Part shown: positions 55,568-64,000 of the stretch, in pieces
Layout of the letters: the number at the start of each line of letters is the position of its first letter
Position numbering within the stretch: the first letter of the stretch is position 1
Assembly (NCBI RefSeq): GCF_020511115.1
Contig: NZ_JAJAVH010000001.1
Span: 434,001 to 498,000, forward strand
Direction of reading: 5' to 3'
Length of the DNA stretch: 64,000 nucleotides
DNA from: Luteimonas panaciterrae
GTDB lineage: Bacteria > Pseudomonadota > Gammaproteobacteria > Xanthomonadales > Xanthomonadaceae
Program-made: the position numbers and the translations under genes
The notes under the pieces: generated by a model
Told to the model about the DNA's origin: nothing
Databases searched by the model: none
The model's input: the letters and a program-made list of their open reading frames with translations, nothing else

Positions 55568-57457
55568 ATGACCGCCTGGTCGCCCGACCAAGCCCGCAAG
55601 ACCTATTCGATCCCGCACTGGTCGGAGGGTTATTTCGATGTCGACGCCGGCGGCCGCATCGTGGTGCGGCCGGGTGGCGAGCAGGGGCCGACCGTGGTGC
55701 TGCCGGAAGTGATCGACGCGGCGCTGGACGCCGGCGCCAACATGCCGCTGCTGGTGCGCTTCCCCGACATCCTCGGCGACCGCCTGCGCAAGCTGCAGGC
55801 CGCCTTCGCGCAGGCGCAGGCCGAGTGGGATTACAAGGGCGGCTACACCGCCGTCTATCCGATCAAGGTGAATCAGCACCAGGGCGTTGCCGGCACGCTG
55901 GCCTCGCATCATGGCGAGGGCTTCGGCCTGGAAGCCGGCAGCAAGCCAGAACTGATGGCGGTGCTGGCGTTGTCGCGGCCGGGCGGGCTGATCGTCTGCA
56001 ACGGCTACAAGGATCGCGAATACATCCGCCTGGCGTTGATCGGGCGCAAGCTTGGCCTGCAGACCTTCATCGTCGTCGAGAAGCCCTCCGAGCTGCCGCT
56101 GGTGATGGAAGAGGCCAAGGCCCTCGGTGTGAAGCCGGGCCTGGGCGTGCGCATGCGCCTGGCCTCGCTCGGCGCCGGCAAGTGGCAGAACAGCGGCGGC
56201 GACAAGGCCAAGTTCGGACTGTCGCCGCGACAGGTGCTGGACCTGTGGAAATCGCTCCGCGATACCGGCATGACCGATTGCCTCGGCCTGCTGCACTTCC
56301 ACATGGGCTCGCAGATTTCCAACGTGCGCGACATCGCCAACGGCATGCGCGAGGCGACGCGGTATTTCGTCGAGCTGTCGCGGCTGGGCGCGAAGATCAG
56401 CCATGTCGACGTCGGCGGCGGCCTCGGCATCGACTACGAGGGCACGCGCTCGCGCAGCTTCTGTTCGGTCAACTACGGTGTGCAGCAGTACGCCTCCAGC
56501 ATCGTGCAGCCGCTGGCCGATGCCTGCGAGGAACATGGCCTCACGCCGCCGCGCATCGTCACCGAATGCGGCCGCGCGATGACCGCGCACCATGCCGTGC
56601 TGGTCGCCAACGTGTCCGAAGTGGAAACCGCGCCGGAAGGCCGCGTGCCCGACGTGCACGATGACGAGCCGGCGGTGATCCGCCATCTGCGCGAGGTTCA
56701 TGCCGAGCTGGAATCGCGGCCGGCGGTCGAGTTGTTCCAGGAGGCGCAGCATTTCCACGCCGAAGGCCTGGTGCTGTATTCGCTCGGCCAGATCGACCTC
56801 GTCCACCGCGCGCGCATCGACGATCTGTTCTATGCCATCGCGCATGCGGTGAAGTCGCGCCTGACCTACGACGAGAAGAGCCATCGCCCGCTGCTCGATG
56901 AGTTGAACGAGCGCCTGGTCGACAAGTATTTCGTCAACTTCAGCGTGTTCGAATCGATGCCGGACGTGTGGGCGATCGATCAGGTGTTTCCGATCACGCC
57001 GATCGAGCGCTTGAACGAAGTGCCGACGCGGCGCGGCGTGATCGCCGATCTCACCTGCGATTCCGACGGCAAGATCGACACCTATGTCGAGAACGAGGAT
57101 CTCGATACCTCGCTGCCGCTGCACGCGCTGCGTCATGGCGAGAGCTATCGGCTCGGCTTCTTCCTGGTCGGCGCCTACCAGGAAATCCTCGGCGACATCC
57201 ACAATCTGTTCGGTGATACCGACGCCATCGAAGTGCGCGTGCAGGGCGAGGGTTACGCGATCGTGCAGCAGCGCAAGGGCGACACCACCGACGTGATGCT
57301 CGACTATGTCGGCTACAAGCTCGATGCGTTGCGGCAGGCCTATCGCGACAAGATCGCGGCTGCGAAATTGCCGGAAGAAGAGGCCGAGCGCTTGAACGCG
57401 GCGCTGGAAGCCGGCTTGACCGGCTACACCTATCTCGACGACGCGCCGATTGCCTGA
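55568..57457 (+). CDS. speA: Biosynthetic arginine decarboxylase
   Basis: The 629-residue PLP enzyme converts arginine to agmatine for putrescine and spermidine synthesis. The PLP lysine is Lys100 in YPIKVNQ; LHFHMGSQISNV, VDVGGGLGIDYEG (phosphate binding) and the C-terminal QVFPITPIERLNEVPTRRG and CDSDGKID metal/substrate segment confirm the SpeA type. Length is typical. A 45-bp gap leads to a small YciI-like gene. Agmatine would next need an agmatinase or deiminase, which is not in the window. Confidence 0.96.
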   Translation: MTAWSPDQARKTYSIPHWSEGYFDVDAGGRIVVRPGGEQGPTVVLPEVIDAALDAGANMPLLVRFPDILGDRLRKLQAAFAQAQAEWDYKGGYTAVYPIKVNQHQGVAGTLASHHGEGFGLEAGSKPELMAVLALSRPGGLIVCNGYKDREYIRLALIGRKLGLQTFIVVEKPSELPLVMEEAKALGVKPGLGVRMRLASLGAGKWQNSGGDKAKFGLSPRQVLDLWKSLRDTGMTDCLGLLHFHMGSQISNVRDIANGMREATRYFVELSRLGAKISHVDVGGGLGIDYEGTRSRSFCSVNYGVQQYASSIVQPLADACEEHGLTPPRIVTECGRAMTAHHAVLVANVSEVETAPEGRVPDVHDDEPAVIRHLREVHAELESRPAVELFQEAQHFHAEGLVLYSLGQIDLVHRARIDDLFYAIAHAVKSRLTYDEKSHRPLLDELNERLVDKYFVNFSVFESMPDVWAIDQVFPITPIERLNEVPTRRGVIADLTCDSDGKIDTYVENEDLDTSLPLHALRHGESYRLGFFLVGAYQEILGDIHNLFGDTDAIEVRVQGEGYAIVQQRKGDTTDVMLDYVGYKLDALRQAYRDKIAAAKLPEEEAERLNAALEAGLTGYTYLDDAPIA

Positions 57458-57502
57458 TCGGCGTGGTGATCTGTCTGCCGCATTTCAGTTTTAGGAATCG
57501 AG

Positions 57503-57757
57503 ATGAACCGCTATCTGGTCCTCACATTGCGCAATCCGGGTTTCGATCCCGCCGTGATCGAGCCGCATTACGCGTTCCTTGATGGTTTACGCGCGCAAGG
57601 CCAGCTTGAGTTGGCCGGCCCGTTCACCGACAAGAGCGGCGGCGCCTATTTGTTGCGTGCCGAAAGCATGGACGCCGCGCTCGCCATCGCGCATGCCGAT
57701 CCGGTGCATGTCACCGGATCGTCGGAGGTGACTGTCCGCGAGTGGAGCGCGAAGTAG
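57503..57757 (+). CDS. YciI-like protein
   Basis: This 84-residue ferredoxin-fold protein has the YciI pattern: an N-terminal strand RYLVLTLRN, then AFLDGLRAQGQLELAGPFTDKSGGAYLLRA (read as AFLDGLRAQGQLELAGPF and SGGAYLLRA) and an acidic DAALAIAHADP helix. Members have a His-Asp pair suspected to be catalytic; here the His is in EPHYAFL (near residue 23). The reaction is unknown. It follows speA by 45 bp and may be co-transcribed with it. Confidence 0.85.
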   Translation: MNRYLVLTLRNPGFDPAVIEPHYAFLDGLRAQGQLELAGPFTDKSGGAYLLRAESMDAALAIAHADPVHVTGSSEVTVREWSAK

Positions 57758-57862
57758 GCTCGTGCGCGCCTACGACGAGCGGATCTGGGACCCGTTGCTG
57801 GCTCGAGATCCATGCGGTCTCCGCTAAGCCTCGGGGCGGTCGGAATCTTTCACGCCGTGCCG

Positions 57863-58612
57863 CTAGCCGCGATGGATTTGAAGGCCAGCGAACGACTGGC
57901 TCACCGGCATCACTTCCAGCCGATTGATATTCAGATGCGGCGGCAGGTTCGCCACCCACCAGATCGCGTCGGCGATGTCGGTGCCGGTGATCGGGAACGC
58001 GCCTTCGTAGAGCTTGTCGGACGCCGTCGCATCGCCGCTGGTGCGCACCAGGGTGAACTCGGTCTGCGCCAGGCCGGGCTCGATCGAGGTGACGCGCACG
58101 CCGGTGCCGTGCAGATCGCTGCGCAGGCCGAGCGAGAATTGGGTGACGAAGGCCTTGGTGCCGCCGTAGACGTTGCCGCCGGTGTAGGGATAGCTGCCGG
58201 CGATGGAGCTGATGTTGACGATCGCGCCCCTGCGCTCGATCAGCCTGGGCAGCAGCGCATGCGTGATCGTGGCGAGGGCGGTGACGTTGGTGTCGATCAT
58301 CTGCCGCCATTGTTCCAGGCTCGCGCGCTGCGCCGGCGCGGTGCCGAGGGCGAGGCCGGCATTGTTGACGAGCACGTCGATGTCGCGGAATTCGGGCGGG
58401 ATGCCCTCGAGCGCGGCGCGCAGCGCATCGGCATCGCGCATGTCGAAGGCGAGGGCATGCACGCGTTCGGCGCCATAACGCTCGACCAGGGCTTGCAGAC
58501 GGTCGGCGCGGCGGCCGGTGGTGACCACGCGCCAGCCGCCTTCGATGAAGCGATCGACGGTGGCGGCGCCGAAGCCGGAAGTACCACCGGTGATGAGAAT
58601 GATCTTGGACAT
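57863..58612 (-). CDS. ydfG: YdfG-like NADP-dependent 3-hydroxy acid dehydrogenase
   Basis: This 249-residue SDR resembles E. coli YdfG, which oxidises L-serine, L-allo-threonine and reduces malonic semialdehyde. TGGTSGFG (residues 8-15), NNAGLALG (near 87), the catalytic Ser in VNISSIAGSYPY and Tyr-x3-Lys in YGGTKAFV are present; the end PPHLNINRLEVMPVSQSFAGL is the YdfG signature. It is followed, in the opposite order of transcription, by two methyltransferase-like genes upstream on the same strand. Confidence 0.9.
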   Translation of the reverse strand: MSKIILITGGTSGFGAATVDRFIEGGWRVVTTGRRADRLQALVERYGAERVHALAFDMRDADALRAALEGIPPEFRDIDVLVNNAGLALGTAPAQRASLEQWRQMIDTNVTALATITHALLPRLIERRGAIVNISSIAGSYPYTGGNVYGGTKAFVTQFSLGLRSDLHGTGVRVTSIEPGLAQTEFTLVRTSGDATASDKLYEGAFPITGTDIADAIWWVANLPPHLNINRLEVMPVSQSFAGLQIHRG

Positions 58613-58658
58613 CCCAGGATTCTAAGCCCTCTCCTTGAAAGGGAGGAGAAAGCATCAG

Positions 58659-58678
58659 GCATCGCGCATGCGCGATGC
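58659..58678. repeat. 20-bp perfect palindrome
   Basis: GCATCGCGCATGCGCGATGC reads the same on both strands. It lies between the stop of the methyltransferase-like gene at 58681 and the ydfG start. It could be a weak terminator or a protein-binding site; no T run follows. Confidence 0.55.
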
Positions 58679-58680
58679 AC

Positions 58681-59232
58681 TCACCAGAGAAATGGGATCA
58701 GCCGCTTGGTCGCGAGCGCGTATGCGGGATAGGCGTCGGGAAACGCTTGGGCCAGTACTTGCTCTTCGACACGGATGCGTCGGATGAACACGGCCGTCAC
58801 CGGAACAACGATGACCAGCAGCGAGAGCCAGCTGCCCAGGGCGGCGCCGAACCCGTAGAAGGTGAGCAGGGAGCCGGTGTAGGAAGGGTGGCGCAGCCAC
58901 CGGTAGGGACCCTTGCGGATGAGGGTCTGGCCGGGTTGGATGGCGACGTCAATGGTGAAGAATTCGGCCAGCGTGCGGACTGCCCAGTCGCGCAGGGCCA
59001 TGCCGGCGAACATCAGTGCGCAACCGGTCCAGAGCAGCGGCGCGGACAGGGATGAGGGGAAGCGCCCGCCCGGCCATAACGCCAGCCAGACGGCGGCGAC
59101 CAGGCAAGGGAAGAAGACGATCCGCAACAGGAACAGCGTCCCGGCATCGAGGCTCCGATCGGCGGCGCGCTTGCGGTTGATCCACCATTCGTGGGCTCCC
59201 CACAACAGACACAGGATGAGCAGAAGCACCAT
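58681..59232 (-). CDS. Isoprenylcysteine carboxyl methyltransferase-like membrane protein (copy 1)
   Basis: This 183-residue protein has four or five hydrophobic helices and the ICMT-type core GPYRWLRHPSYTG (about residues 108-120) with the downstream RRIRVEEQVLAQAFPDAYPAYALATKR (read in parts), where the Arg/His and Glu residues bind S-adenosylmethionine in the family. Substrates of bacterial members are mostly unknown. The ATG at 59232 has GAGGGTGA eight bases upstream; a GTG four codons earlier overlaps that site. The next gene upstream (59323-59877) is a close paralogue, so this is a tandem duplication. Confidence 0.82.
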   Translation of the reverse strand: MVLLLILCLLWGAHEWWINRKRAADRSLDAGTLFLLRIVFFPCLVAAVWLALWPGGRFPSSLSAPLLWTGCALMFAGMALRDWAVRTLAEFFTIDVAIQPGQTLIRKGPYRWLRHPSYTGSLLTFYGFGAALGSWLSLLVIVVPVTAVFIRRIRVEEQVLAQAFPDAYPAYALATKRLIPFLW

Positions 59233-59322
59233 CTGTCGGTTCACCCTCGGGCGGGAACGCCGGAAGCATACCTGTCGGGCCGTGGGTGTCGTCTATAACG
59301 GGCATCGCACAGGCCGACGCGC

Positions 59323-59877
59323 TCACCACAGGAATGGGATCAACCGCTTGGTCGCGCGCGCATACGCGGGATACGCCTCGGGAAACGCATCGGCCAGCAC
59401 GCGCTCCTCGATACGGATGCGCCGGATGAGCGCGATCGTCATCGGCACGACGAGGATCAGCAGCGACCCCCAGCTGCCGAGGCCGAGACCCAGGCCAAGG
59501 AGCGGCAGCAGGAACCCGGTGTAGGAAGGATGGCGTAGCCATCGATAGGGGCCGTTGCGGATCAGGGGTTGGTCCGGACGGATCGCCACGTCGATGGTGA
59601 AGAACTCGGCCAGTGTGCGCACCGCCCACACGCGCACCGCGATGCCGATGACCATCAGCGCGCAGCCGATCCAAAGCAATGACGGGATCGCGGGTTCGGG
59701 AAAATGCCCGGCCGGCCAACGCGCCAGCCAGATGCCGAAAAACAAGCTGCTGGAAACGACGATCGCCAGCACGCGCAGCGTGCCGGCGTCACGGCTGCGA
59801 TCGGCCGCGCGCTTGCGACCGATCCACCATTCGCTGCACAGCCAGATCACGCACAGGACGAGCAGCGGCAGAGGCAT
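59323..59877 (-). CDS. Isoprenylcysteine carboxyl methyltransferase-like membrane protein (copy 2)
   Basis: This 184-residue protein is a paralogue of the gene at 58681-59232. Long blocks are identical or nearly so: WAVRTLAEFFTIDVAI, GPYRWLRHPSYTG and ATKRLIPFLW. The transmembrane helices differ more. The similarity continues a few bases past the stop codons, as expected from a tandem duplication. It has the same SAM-binding core and unknown substrate. A 90-bp gap separates the two copies; the lysine-rich protein gene (59920) lies 42 bp before its start on the same strand. Confidence 0.83.
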   Translation of the reverse strand: MPLPLLVLCVIWLCSEWWIGRKRAADRSRDAGTLRVLAIVVSSSLFFGIWLARWPAGHFPEPAIPSLLWIGCALMVIGIAVRVWAVRTLAEFFTIDVAIRPDQPLIRNGPYRWLRHPSYTGFLLPLLGLGLGLGSWGSLLILVVPMTIALIRRIRIEERVLADAFPEAYPAYARATKRLIPFLW

Positions 59878-59919
59878 CTTCCGTTCCCTCGCGGCGGGAA
59901 GGCCCGCAGCTTACGCGCG

Positions 59920-60297
59920 TCAGGCAGCCGGTTTTGTCTTCTTCGTCGCGGATTTGGCCGGGGCTTTCGCCGCCGGCGTGTCGCTGCTCTTGGTCGTCGC
60001 GGCTGGTTTGCGCTTGCGTCCGGTGGCGGCCTTGCCATTGGTGCGGCTCTTGGCGGCGCGGTGTTTCTTGAGCATGTCCTCGGCCAGCACCACGTCCTCG
60101 GACAGGATGCCGGCGGCCTTGGCGACGGCGATGCGCGCCTCGGCTTTGTTCTCGTCCGGATTGGCTTGCAGCAATTCGCGGATGACCTCGCGCAGTGCTT
60201 CCTCGGCGTTGTGCTTCAGGCGCAGGTTGTCGCCTTGCTTGAACAGGCCAAGCAGTACATCGACCACGGGTTTGATGAGTGCGGCTTCGATGACCAT
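59920..60297 (-). CDS. Small protein with lysine/alanine-rich tail, unknown function
   Basis: I recognise no named family. The 125-residue protein has a helical N-terminal part (ALIKPVVDVLLGLFKQGDNLRLKHNAEEALREVIRELLQ in pieces; about residues 5-45) and a second helix (ENKAEARIAVAKAAGILSEDVVLAEDMLKKH). The last 45 residues are Lys/Ala/Thr/Pro-rich (KAATGRKRKPAATT, APAKSATKKTKPAA), like histone H1-type tails. GGGAGGG seven bases before the ATG at 60297 decides the start; the frame upstream overlaps the ftsN-like gene. The tail suggests nucleic-acid or membrane-surface binding. Confidence 0.75.
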   Translation of the reverse strand: MVIEAALIKPVVDVLLGLFKQGDNLRLKHNAEEALREVIRELLQANPDENKAEARIAVAKAAGILSEDVVLAEDMLKKHRAAKSRTNGKAATGRKRKPAATTKSSDTPAAKAPAKSATKKTKPAA

Positions 60298-60428
60298 CGT
60301 CGTTCCCTCCCAGTGGCCGACAGGATGCCGGAAGGGGTTCTCAGGGATCGCGACCCCGTGAGACGGTGAACCTGAAGCTTTTTGCGATGCGTCGCGAACT
60401 GCGAAACGACCCGCCGTCGGCGGAGGGT

Positions 60429-61265
60429 TTACTTCGCCTTGACCGCCATCGCGGGCAGGCCGCCATTGCCGAGCTTGCGCTTGGCCTCGGCCAGTTCGGT
60501 GGCGGTGCCGTACGGCCCCATGCGCACGCGGTAGACGGTCTTGCCGCCGATGCTGGCCGATTCGACGCGGGCATTGAGGCCGAGCATGGCGATGCGGGCC
60601 TTCAAGGTTTCGGCGTCGCCGGACGCGCCGAAGGCGCCGGCTTGCAGGATGTAGCGCGCCTGGGTGTCCGCCGCGGCGACCTGTGGTGCGGGTGTCGCGG
60701 CGGGTGTGGTGTTCGCGGATGTAGTACTCGCGGATGCAGTTGCGGGCGCCGTGGTTGTCGGTGCCGGTGTCTGCTCGGGGATCGGCGCGGGCAGGGTGTT
60801 GGCGGCGGCGGTCTGTGGCTGCTGCTGCTGTTGTTTTTGCTGTTGTTGTTGCGTGAGCTTGCGCTGACGATCTTCCTCCGCGCGCTCGCTGGCGGCGAGC
60901 TCGGCGTCGGACATCGCCACTTCCTGGCCGGGCAGCAGCGTGTAGAAATCGTACTGCTGCTTGTCGTCCTTCTCGCCCTGTGCCGGCTTGGCGTCGGTGG
61001 CGGCATGCGCGGCGGCGCCGGTGTTCGTGGCATCCGATTCCTGCACCACGCTGTCCTCGCTGGCGGACACGGCGGCCGGCTGTGCGTCGGGATTGGGCTT
61101 GGGACGGATGAAGCCGTCGCCGCCGTCGGACTTGAGCCACTTCGGCGCCATCAGGATCACGATCAGCGTCAGCACGATGCCGAGCACCAGCCAGGCCCAG
61201 CCGGGCAGGCCGCCGCTGTTGCCGGTGTTGCGTCGTGCTTGGGATTTGCCTCGTCTTGCCGCCAT
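60429..61265 (-). CDS. ftsN: SPOR-domain cell division protein, FtsN-like
   Basis: The 278-residue protein has a short basic cytoplasmic start, one transmembrane helix (about residues 21-40, LPGWAWLVLGIVLTLIVILM), a long linker rich in Gln, Ala, Pro and Thr (with a run of Gln near residues 139-148) and a C-terminal SPOR domain (about 200-278: YILQAGAFGASGDAETLKAR...VYRVRMGPY). SPOR domains bind denuded septal peptidoglycan; FtsN activates septal synthesis. It follows argS by 20 bp, the usual order in this bacterial group. E. coli FtsN has the same architecture. Confidence 0.9.
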   Translation of the reverse strand: MAARRGKSQARRNTGNSGGLPGWAWLVLGIVLTLIVILMAPKWLKSDGGDGFIRPKPNPDAQPAAVSASEDSVVQESDATNTGAAAHAATDAKPAQGEKDDKQQYDFYTLLPGQEVAMSDAELAASERAEEDRQRKLTQQQQQKQQQQQPQTAAANTLPAPIPEQTPAPTTTAPATASASTTSANTTPAATPAPQVAAADTQARYILQAGAFGASGDAETLKARIAMLGLNARVESASIGGKTVYRVRMGPYGTATELAEAKRKLGNGGLPAMAVKAK

Positions 61266-61285
61266 CAGAACTCAATCTCGGTTGG

Positions 61286-62974
61286 TTACATGCTGTCCGG
61301 TGCGTTCACACCGATCAATCCCAGGCCGTTCGCCAGCACCTGGCGCACGGCCAGAGCCAAGGCTAGCCGGCCGTTGCGCACACCGGTGTCGTCGACCAGG
61401 AACTGGTGGTCGTTGTAATACGTCTGGAACGCCTGCGCCAGCTCGTGCAGGTAGGTCGTAATCAGGTGCGGTTCCAGTTGCTCGCCCGCCGCCGCGACGA
61501 CTTCCGGCCAGCGCGAGAGGTCGATCAGCAGGTCGCGCGTGGCTGCGCTGTCGAGATCGAGCGGCTGCGCCAGCCCGTTTTCGAGATCGAAGTCGAGCTT
61601 GCGTTCGTTCAGCTGACGCAGCAGGCCGCGGATGCGAGCGTGCGAGAGCTGGACGTAGTAGACCGGATTGTCGAGCGACTGCGAGCGGGCCAGATCGATG
61701 TCGAACACCAGCTGCGAGTCGGGCTTGCGCGCGATCAGGAACCAGCGCGTGGCATCGCGTCCGGCTTCGTCGATCAGATCGCGCAGCGTGAGGTAACTGC
61801 CGGCGCGCTTGCTCAGCTTCACTTCCTCGCCGCCGCGCATCACCGTGACCATCTGGTGCAGCACGTATTCCGGATACCCGGCGGGAATGCCGGTATCGAG
61901 CGCCTGCAGTCCGGCCTTCACCCGCATCAGCGAACCGTGGTGATCGGCGCCAAGTTCGGTGATCGCGCGCTCGTAGCCGCGCTGCCACTTGCTGCGGTGA
62001 TAGGCCACGTCCGGCACGAAGTAGGTGTAGGTGCCGTCGGACTTGCGCATCACGCGGTCCTTGTCGTCACCGAAGTCGGTGCTGCGCAACCACAGCGCGC
62101 CGCCTTCCTCGTAGGTATGGCCGTGGGCGATCAGCTCGCGCACGGTTTCCTCGACCTTGCCGTCGGCGTAGAGCGAGGATTCGAGGAAGTACACGTCGAA
62201 GGCGACGCCGAAGGCGGCGAGATCGCCATTCTGCTCGCGCCGCAGGTAGGCGACGGCGAAGCGGCGGATGGCATCGAAGTCCTCGACGTCGCGCGCGCCG
62301 ACGATGGTGTGGCCTTCCACCTCGACGGCGGCGCCGGCGAGATAGGCGTTGGCGACATCCTGGATGTAATCGCCGCGATAGCCGTCCTCGGGCCAGCCGG
62401 CATCGTCGGGCTTGAGGCCGCGCGCGCGCGCCTGCACCGACTTGGCGAGGTTCTCGATCTGCACGCCGGCGTCGTTGTAGTAGAACTCGCGCCTGACGTT
62501 CCAGCCGTTGGCCTCGAGCGCGAGCGCGATGCAGTCGCCGATCACCGCGGCGCGGCCGTGACCGACGTGCAGTGGGCCGGTCGGGTTCGCCGAGACGTAT
62601 TCGACACCGGCGGTGCGGCCGCTTCCGCTGTCGTTGCGGCCGAACGCGGCGCCTTGTGCGTGCACCTCGCGCAGCTGGCGCTGCCAGGCGCTGGGTGCGA
62701 GGCGGAAATTCAGGAAACCCGGGCCGGCGATGTCGACGCCGGCGATGTCTTCGTCCTTTGGCAGCGCTTCGACCAGCAGCTGCGCCAAGGCACGCGGATT
62801 GCTGCGAGCCGGCTTGGCTAGCAGCATGGCGGCGTTGGTGGAGAAATCGCCGTGGCTACGATCCTTCGGACGCTCGACCACGAAATCGGGCATCGCCAGG
62901 TCGGCGGGGAGGGCGCCATTGGCGCGAAGGGCATCGATGCCCTGGGCGATCAGGGCGCGGAGTCGGGATTTCAC
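61286..62974 (-). CDS. argS: Arginyl-tRNA synthetase
   Basis: The 562-residue class I synthetase charges tRNA-Arg. The HIGH motif is HVGHG (136-140) in [15 protein letters not shown], and the KMSKS-like site is [15 protein letters not shown]. An N-terminal Add1 domain and a C-terminal DALR anticodon-binding domain (from about residue 440) complete the usual length. The start codon is GTG. Upstream of the ftsN-like gene with a 20-bp gap; promoter presumably in the 70 bp before 62974, shared with the divergent DUF6196-like gene. Confidence 0.96.
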   Translation of the reverse strand: MKSRLRALIAQGIDALRANGALPADLAMPDFVVERPKDRSHGDFSTNAAMLLAKPARSNPRALAQLLVEALPKDEDIAGVDIAGPGFLNFRLAPSAWQRQLREVHAQGAAFGRNDSGSGRTAGVEYVSANPTGPLHVGHGRAAVIGDCIALALEANGWNVRREFYYNDAGVQIENLAKSVQARARGLKPDDAGWPEDGYRGDYIQDVANAYLAGAAVEVEGHTIVGARDVEDFDAIRRFAVAYLRREQNGDLAAFGVAFDVYFLESSLYADGKVEETVRELIAHGHTYEEGGALWLRSTDFGDDKDRVMRKSDGTYTYFVPDVAYHRSKWQRGYERAITELGADHHGSLMRVKAGLQALDTGIPAGYPEYVLHQMVTVMRGGEEVKLSKRAGSYLTLRDLIDEAGRDATRWFLIARKPDSQLVFDIDLARSQSLDNPVYYVQLSHARIRGLLRQLNERKLDFDLENGLAQPLDLDSAATRDLLIDLSRWPEVVAAAGEQLEPHLITTYLHELAQAFQTYYNDHQFLVDDTGVRNGRLALALAVRQVLANGLGLIGVNAPDSM

Positions 62975-63110
62975 GGCCGGGTGCGGAAACTGCGGGAAGT
63001 GCGAATTCTAACCGAGTGTCCGGGGGTTTTTTGCTTTCTGGGCGATGTCTGGCGCTGCCATACAGATAGCACTGGCGGCGGATTGGTGGCAGCTGGCAAT
63101 CTCTTTAGCA

Positions 63111-63551
63111 ATGTACATCAGCCACGAAACTCCCTCGCAAACGAACGCCCGCCTCGGCCAGGTCATCGCGAGTGCGGAGTTTGTTGTCCACGACCAGCCG
63201 TATGCGTTCGTGGAAACGGATGCGTGCCATTTCCCTCAAGCGTTGCTCGAAGAGGCATTGGCGTTCGTGAGGGATGAAGGCGTTTGGAGTGCTCTTGTCC
63301 CAAGCTCCAATCCTGAGCACGAACAGTTCGTCGTGTTCAGCTTCCACTTCGCGACGGGGCTCGACAACTCGGGGTTCGTCGGCTGGCTGGCCTCGCATCT
63401 CAAAGCGACGGTCGGCACGGGTGTGCTGGTGGTCTGCGGACAGAATTCGCAGCGTGGCGGCATCTTCGATTATTGGGGCGCGCCGCTGTCGGTGGCTGGG
63501 CAGGTCGTCGCTGAAATACGCAAGCTGCGAGGCGACACCAGCAACACCTGA
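63111..63551 (+). CDS. DUF6196-like protein
   Basis: This 146-residue protein begins MYISHETPSQTNARLGQVIAS and has FVETDACHFP, VVFSFHFATGLDNSGFVGWL and GGIFDYWGAP segments that I associate with DUF6196, a family without known function. An ATG 22 codons earlier (63045) is open, but the family N-terminus begins at SHETP, so I prefer 63111; neither has a clear ribosome site. No signal peptide or membrane helix. GC content is a little lower than in argS. Divergent from argS. Confidence 0.7.
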   Translation: MYISHETPSQTNARLGQVIASAEFVVHDQPYAFVETDACHFPQALLEEALAFVRDEGVWSALVPSSNPEHEQFVVFSFHFATGLDNSGFVGWLASHLKATVGTGVLVVCGQNSQRGGIFDYWGAPLSVAGQVVAEIRKLRGDTSNT

Positions 63552-63635
63552 TGCTCCCGTCGAACGGATGCATTTCAGTGACTCGTCCGCTTCCGAATAC
63601 TGCTCGAACGCCAAGTTTCGCGAGAACGATTACAC

Positions 63636-64000
63636 ATGACGCATTCGATTCGCCGCTCTCAAGTCTGCATTCTCGGCAGCGCGGAACCAGGCTCTCCCGC
63701 CTACGCGTTGGCCAGCGCCGCCGGAACACTCCTGGCCAAGCTCGGCATCACAGTCGTGAGCGGCTGCGGAAGCCCCGCGACCCGGGTCGCGGCCGAAAGC
63801 GCGATCCGCGAAGGCGGTCTGGTGGTGAGCATCATCCCGCCGGATGAGATGCCGCCCGCGGATTGGCCGGCCACCGTCGTCATTCCCTGCGGCATGGGCG
63901 ATGCGCGCAATCTGCTGATGGCGCTTTCCGGCGACGCGTGCATCGTGATTGGAGGGCGTGCCGGCACGATTTCAGAAGTGTGCCTGGCCTGGCTGCACAA
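63636..64000 (+). CDS. SLOG/TIGR00725-like nucleotide-binding protein (3' end missing)
   Basis: The reading frame from the ATG at 63636 stays open to the window end (121 codons). It shows a Rossmann-like SLOG fold: VCILGSAEPGSPAYALASAAG (in parts), KLGITVVSGCGSPATRVAAESAIREGG and IGGRAGTISEVCLAW, the last close to the GGxxGT nucleotide-binding motif of TIGR00725/LOG proteins. LOG members cut cytokinin ribotides; TIGR00725 members have no settled function. It follows the DUF6196-like gene by 84 bp. Confidence 0.7.
   Translation, partial: MTHSIRRSQVCILGSAEPGSPAYALASAAGTLLAKLGITVVSGCGSPATRVAAESAIREGGLVVSIIPPDEMPPADWPATVVIPCGMGDARNLLMALSGDACIVIGGRAGTISEVCLAWLH

Noticed and set aside
53456-57202. 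Open frame of 1248 codons on the minus strand opposite the M48 and speA genes
   Set aside because: It has no family resemblance, is His/Arg/Gln-rich as antisense frames of high-GC genes are, and lies opposite two well-supported genes.
60841-60860. CAG/CAA-like triplet run as a possible regulatory repeat
   Set aside because: It simply encodes the poly-Gln part of the linker in the ftsN-like gene.

Overview
The window looks like a chromosomal segment of a high-GC gammaproteobacterium of the order Lysobacterales (Xanthomonadales). The evidence is a head-to-head-fatty-acid olefin cluster (oleABCD), a toxin with the XVIPCD tail typical of xanthomonad type IV secretion effectors, adjacent argS and an ftsN-like gene, split ubi genes (ubiJ-ubiB, ubiK) and the protein types overall. 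Genes are densely packed on both strands. I see no rRNA or tRNA gene, insertion sequence, prophage or CRISPR array. No species can be named from the sequence alone.

Layout. 1-4147: oleA (5' end cut off), oleB, oleC and oleD, for long-chain olefin synthesis. 4215-6132: a visibly AT-richer two-gene unit on the minus strand, a lipoprotein followed by an XVIPCD protein with an M23-like and a peptidoglycan-binding domain; this is probably an antibacterial effector and its immunity protein. 6234-13032: ddl, ubiJ-ubiB, truC, two small exported proteins, arfB and an acyltransferase. 13121-21851: alpha-2-macroglobulin with a thioester motif, a small membrane protein and pbpC. 22000-29102: an M3 peptidase lipoprotein, a sirtuin without zinc cysteines, an ECF41 sigma factor with its carboxymuconolactone decarboxylase-like partner and a textbook ECF41 promoter, then a nadM-Nudix fusion and nadV for nicotinamide salvage.

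29325-38783: a six-gene efflux operon (small membrane protein, NAD(P)-binding protein, membrane fusion protein, RND pump, SDR, outer-membrane channel) divergent from a LysR regulator, with a 45-bp imperfect palindrome between them. 39188-42705: a CurA-like oxidoreductase, a class D beta-lactamase and a divergent, unrecognised protein. 42858-47000: a LysR regulator divergent from aceB-aceA (glyoxylate shunt), with a perfect T-N11-A operator, a sigma-70 promoter and a strong terminator. 47080-52598: S9 peptidase, comM, ubiK, a glutaredoxin gene broken by one amber codon, a DUF418 remnant and a PII gene. 52614-57757: speE, an M48-TPR protein, speA and a YciI-like protein. 57863-64000: a ydfG-like SDR, two tandem isoprenylcysteine-methyltransferase-like genes, a lysine-rich-tailed protein, an ftsN-like gene, argS, a DUF6196-like protein and a SLOG/TIGR00725-like gene cut by the window end.

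Most intergenic gaps are under 150 bp. The two gene-free stretches over 300 bp are 38784-39187 (a Fur-box-like palindrome) and 51567-51881 (between two broken genes). Several gaps carry GNRA-capped hairpin repeats of the ATTCCC-N8-GGGAAT kind.
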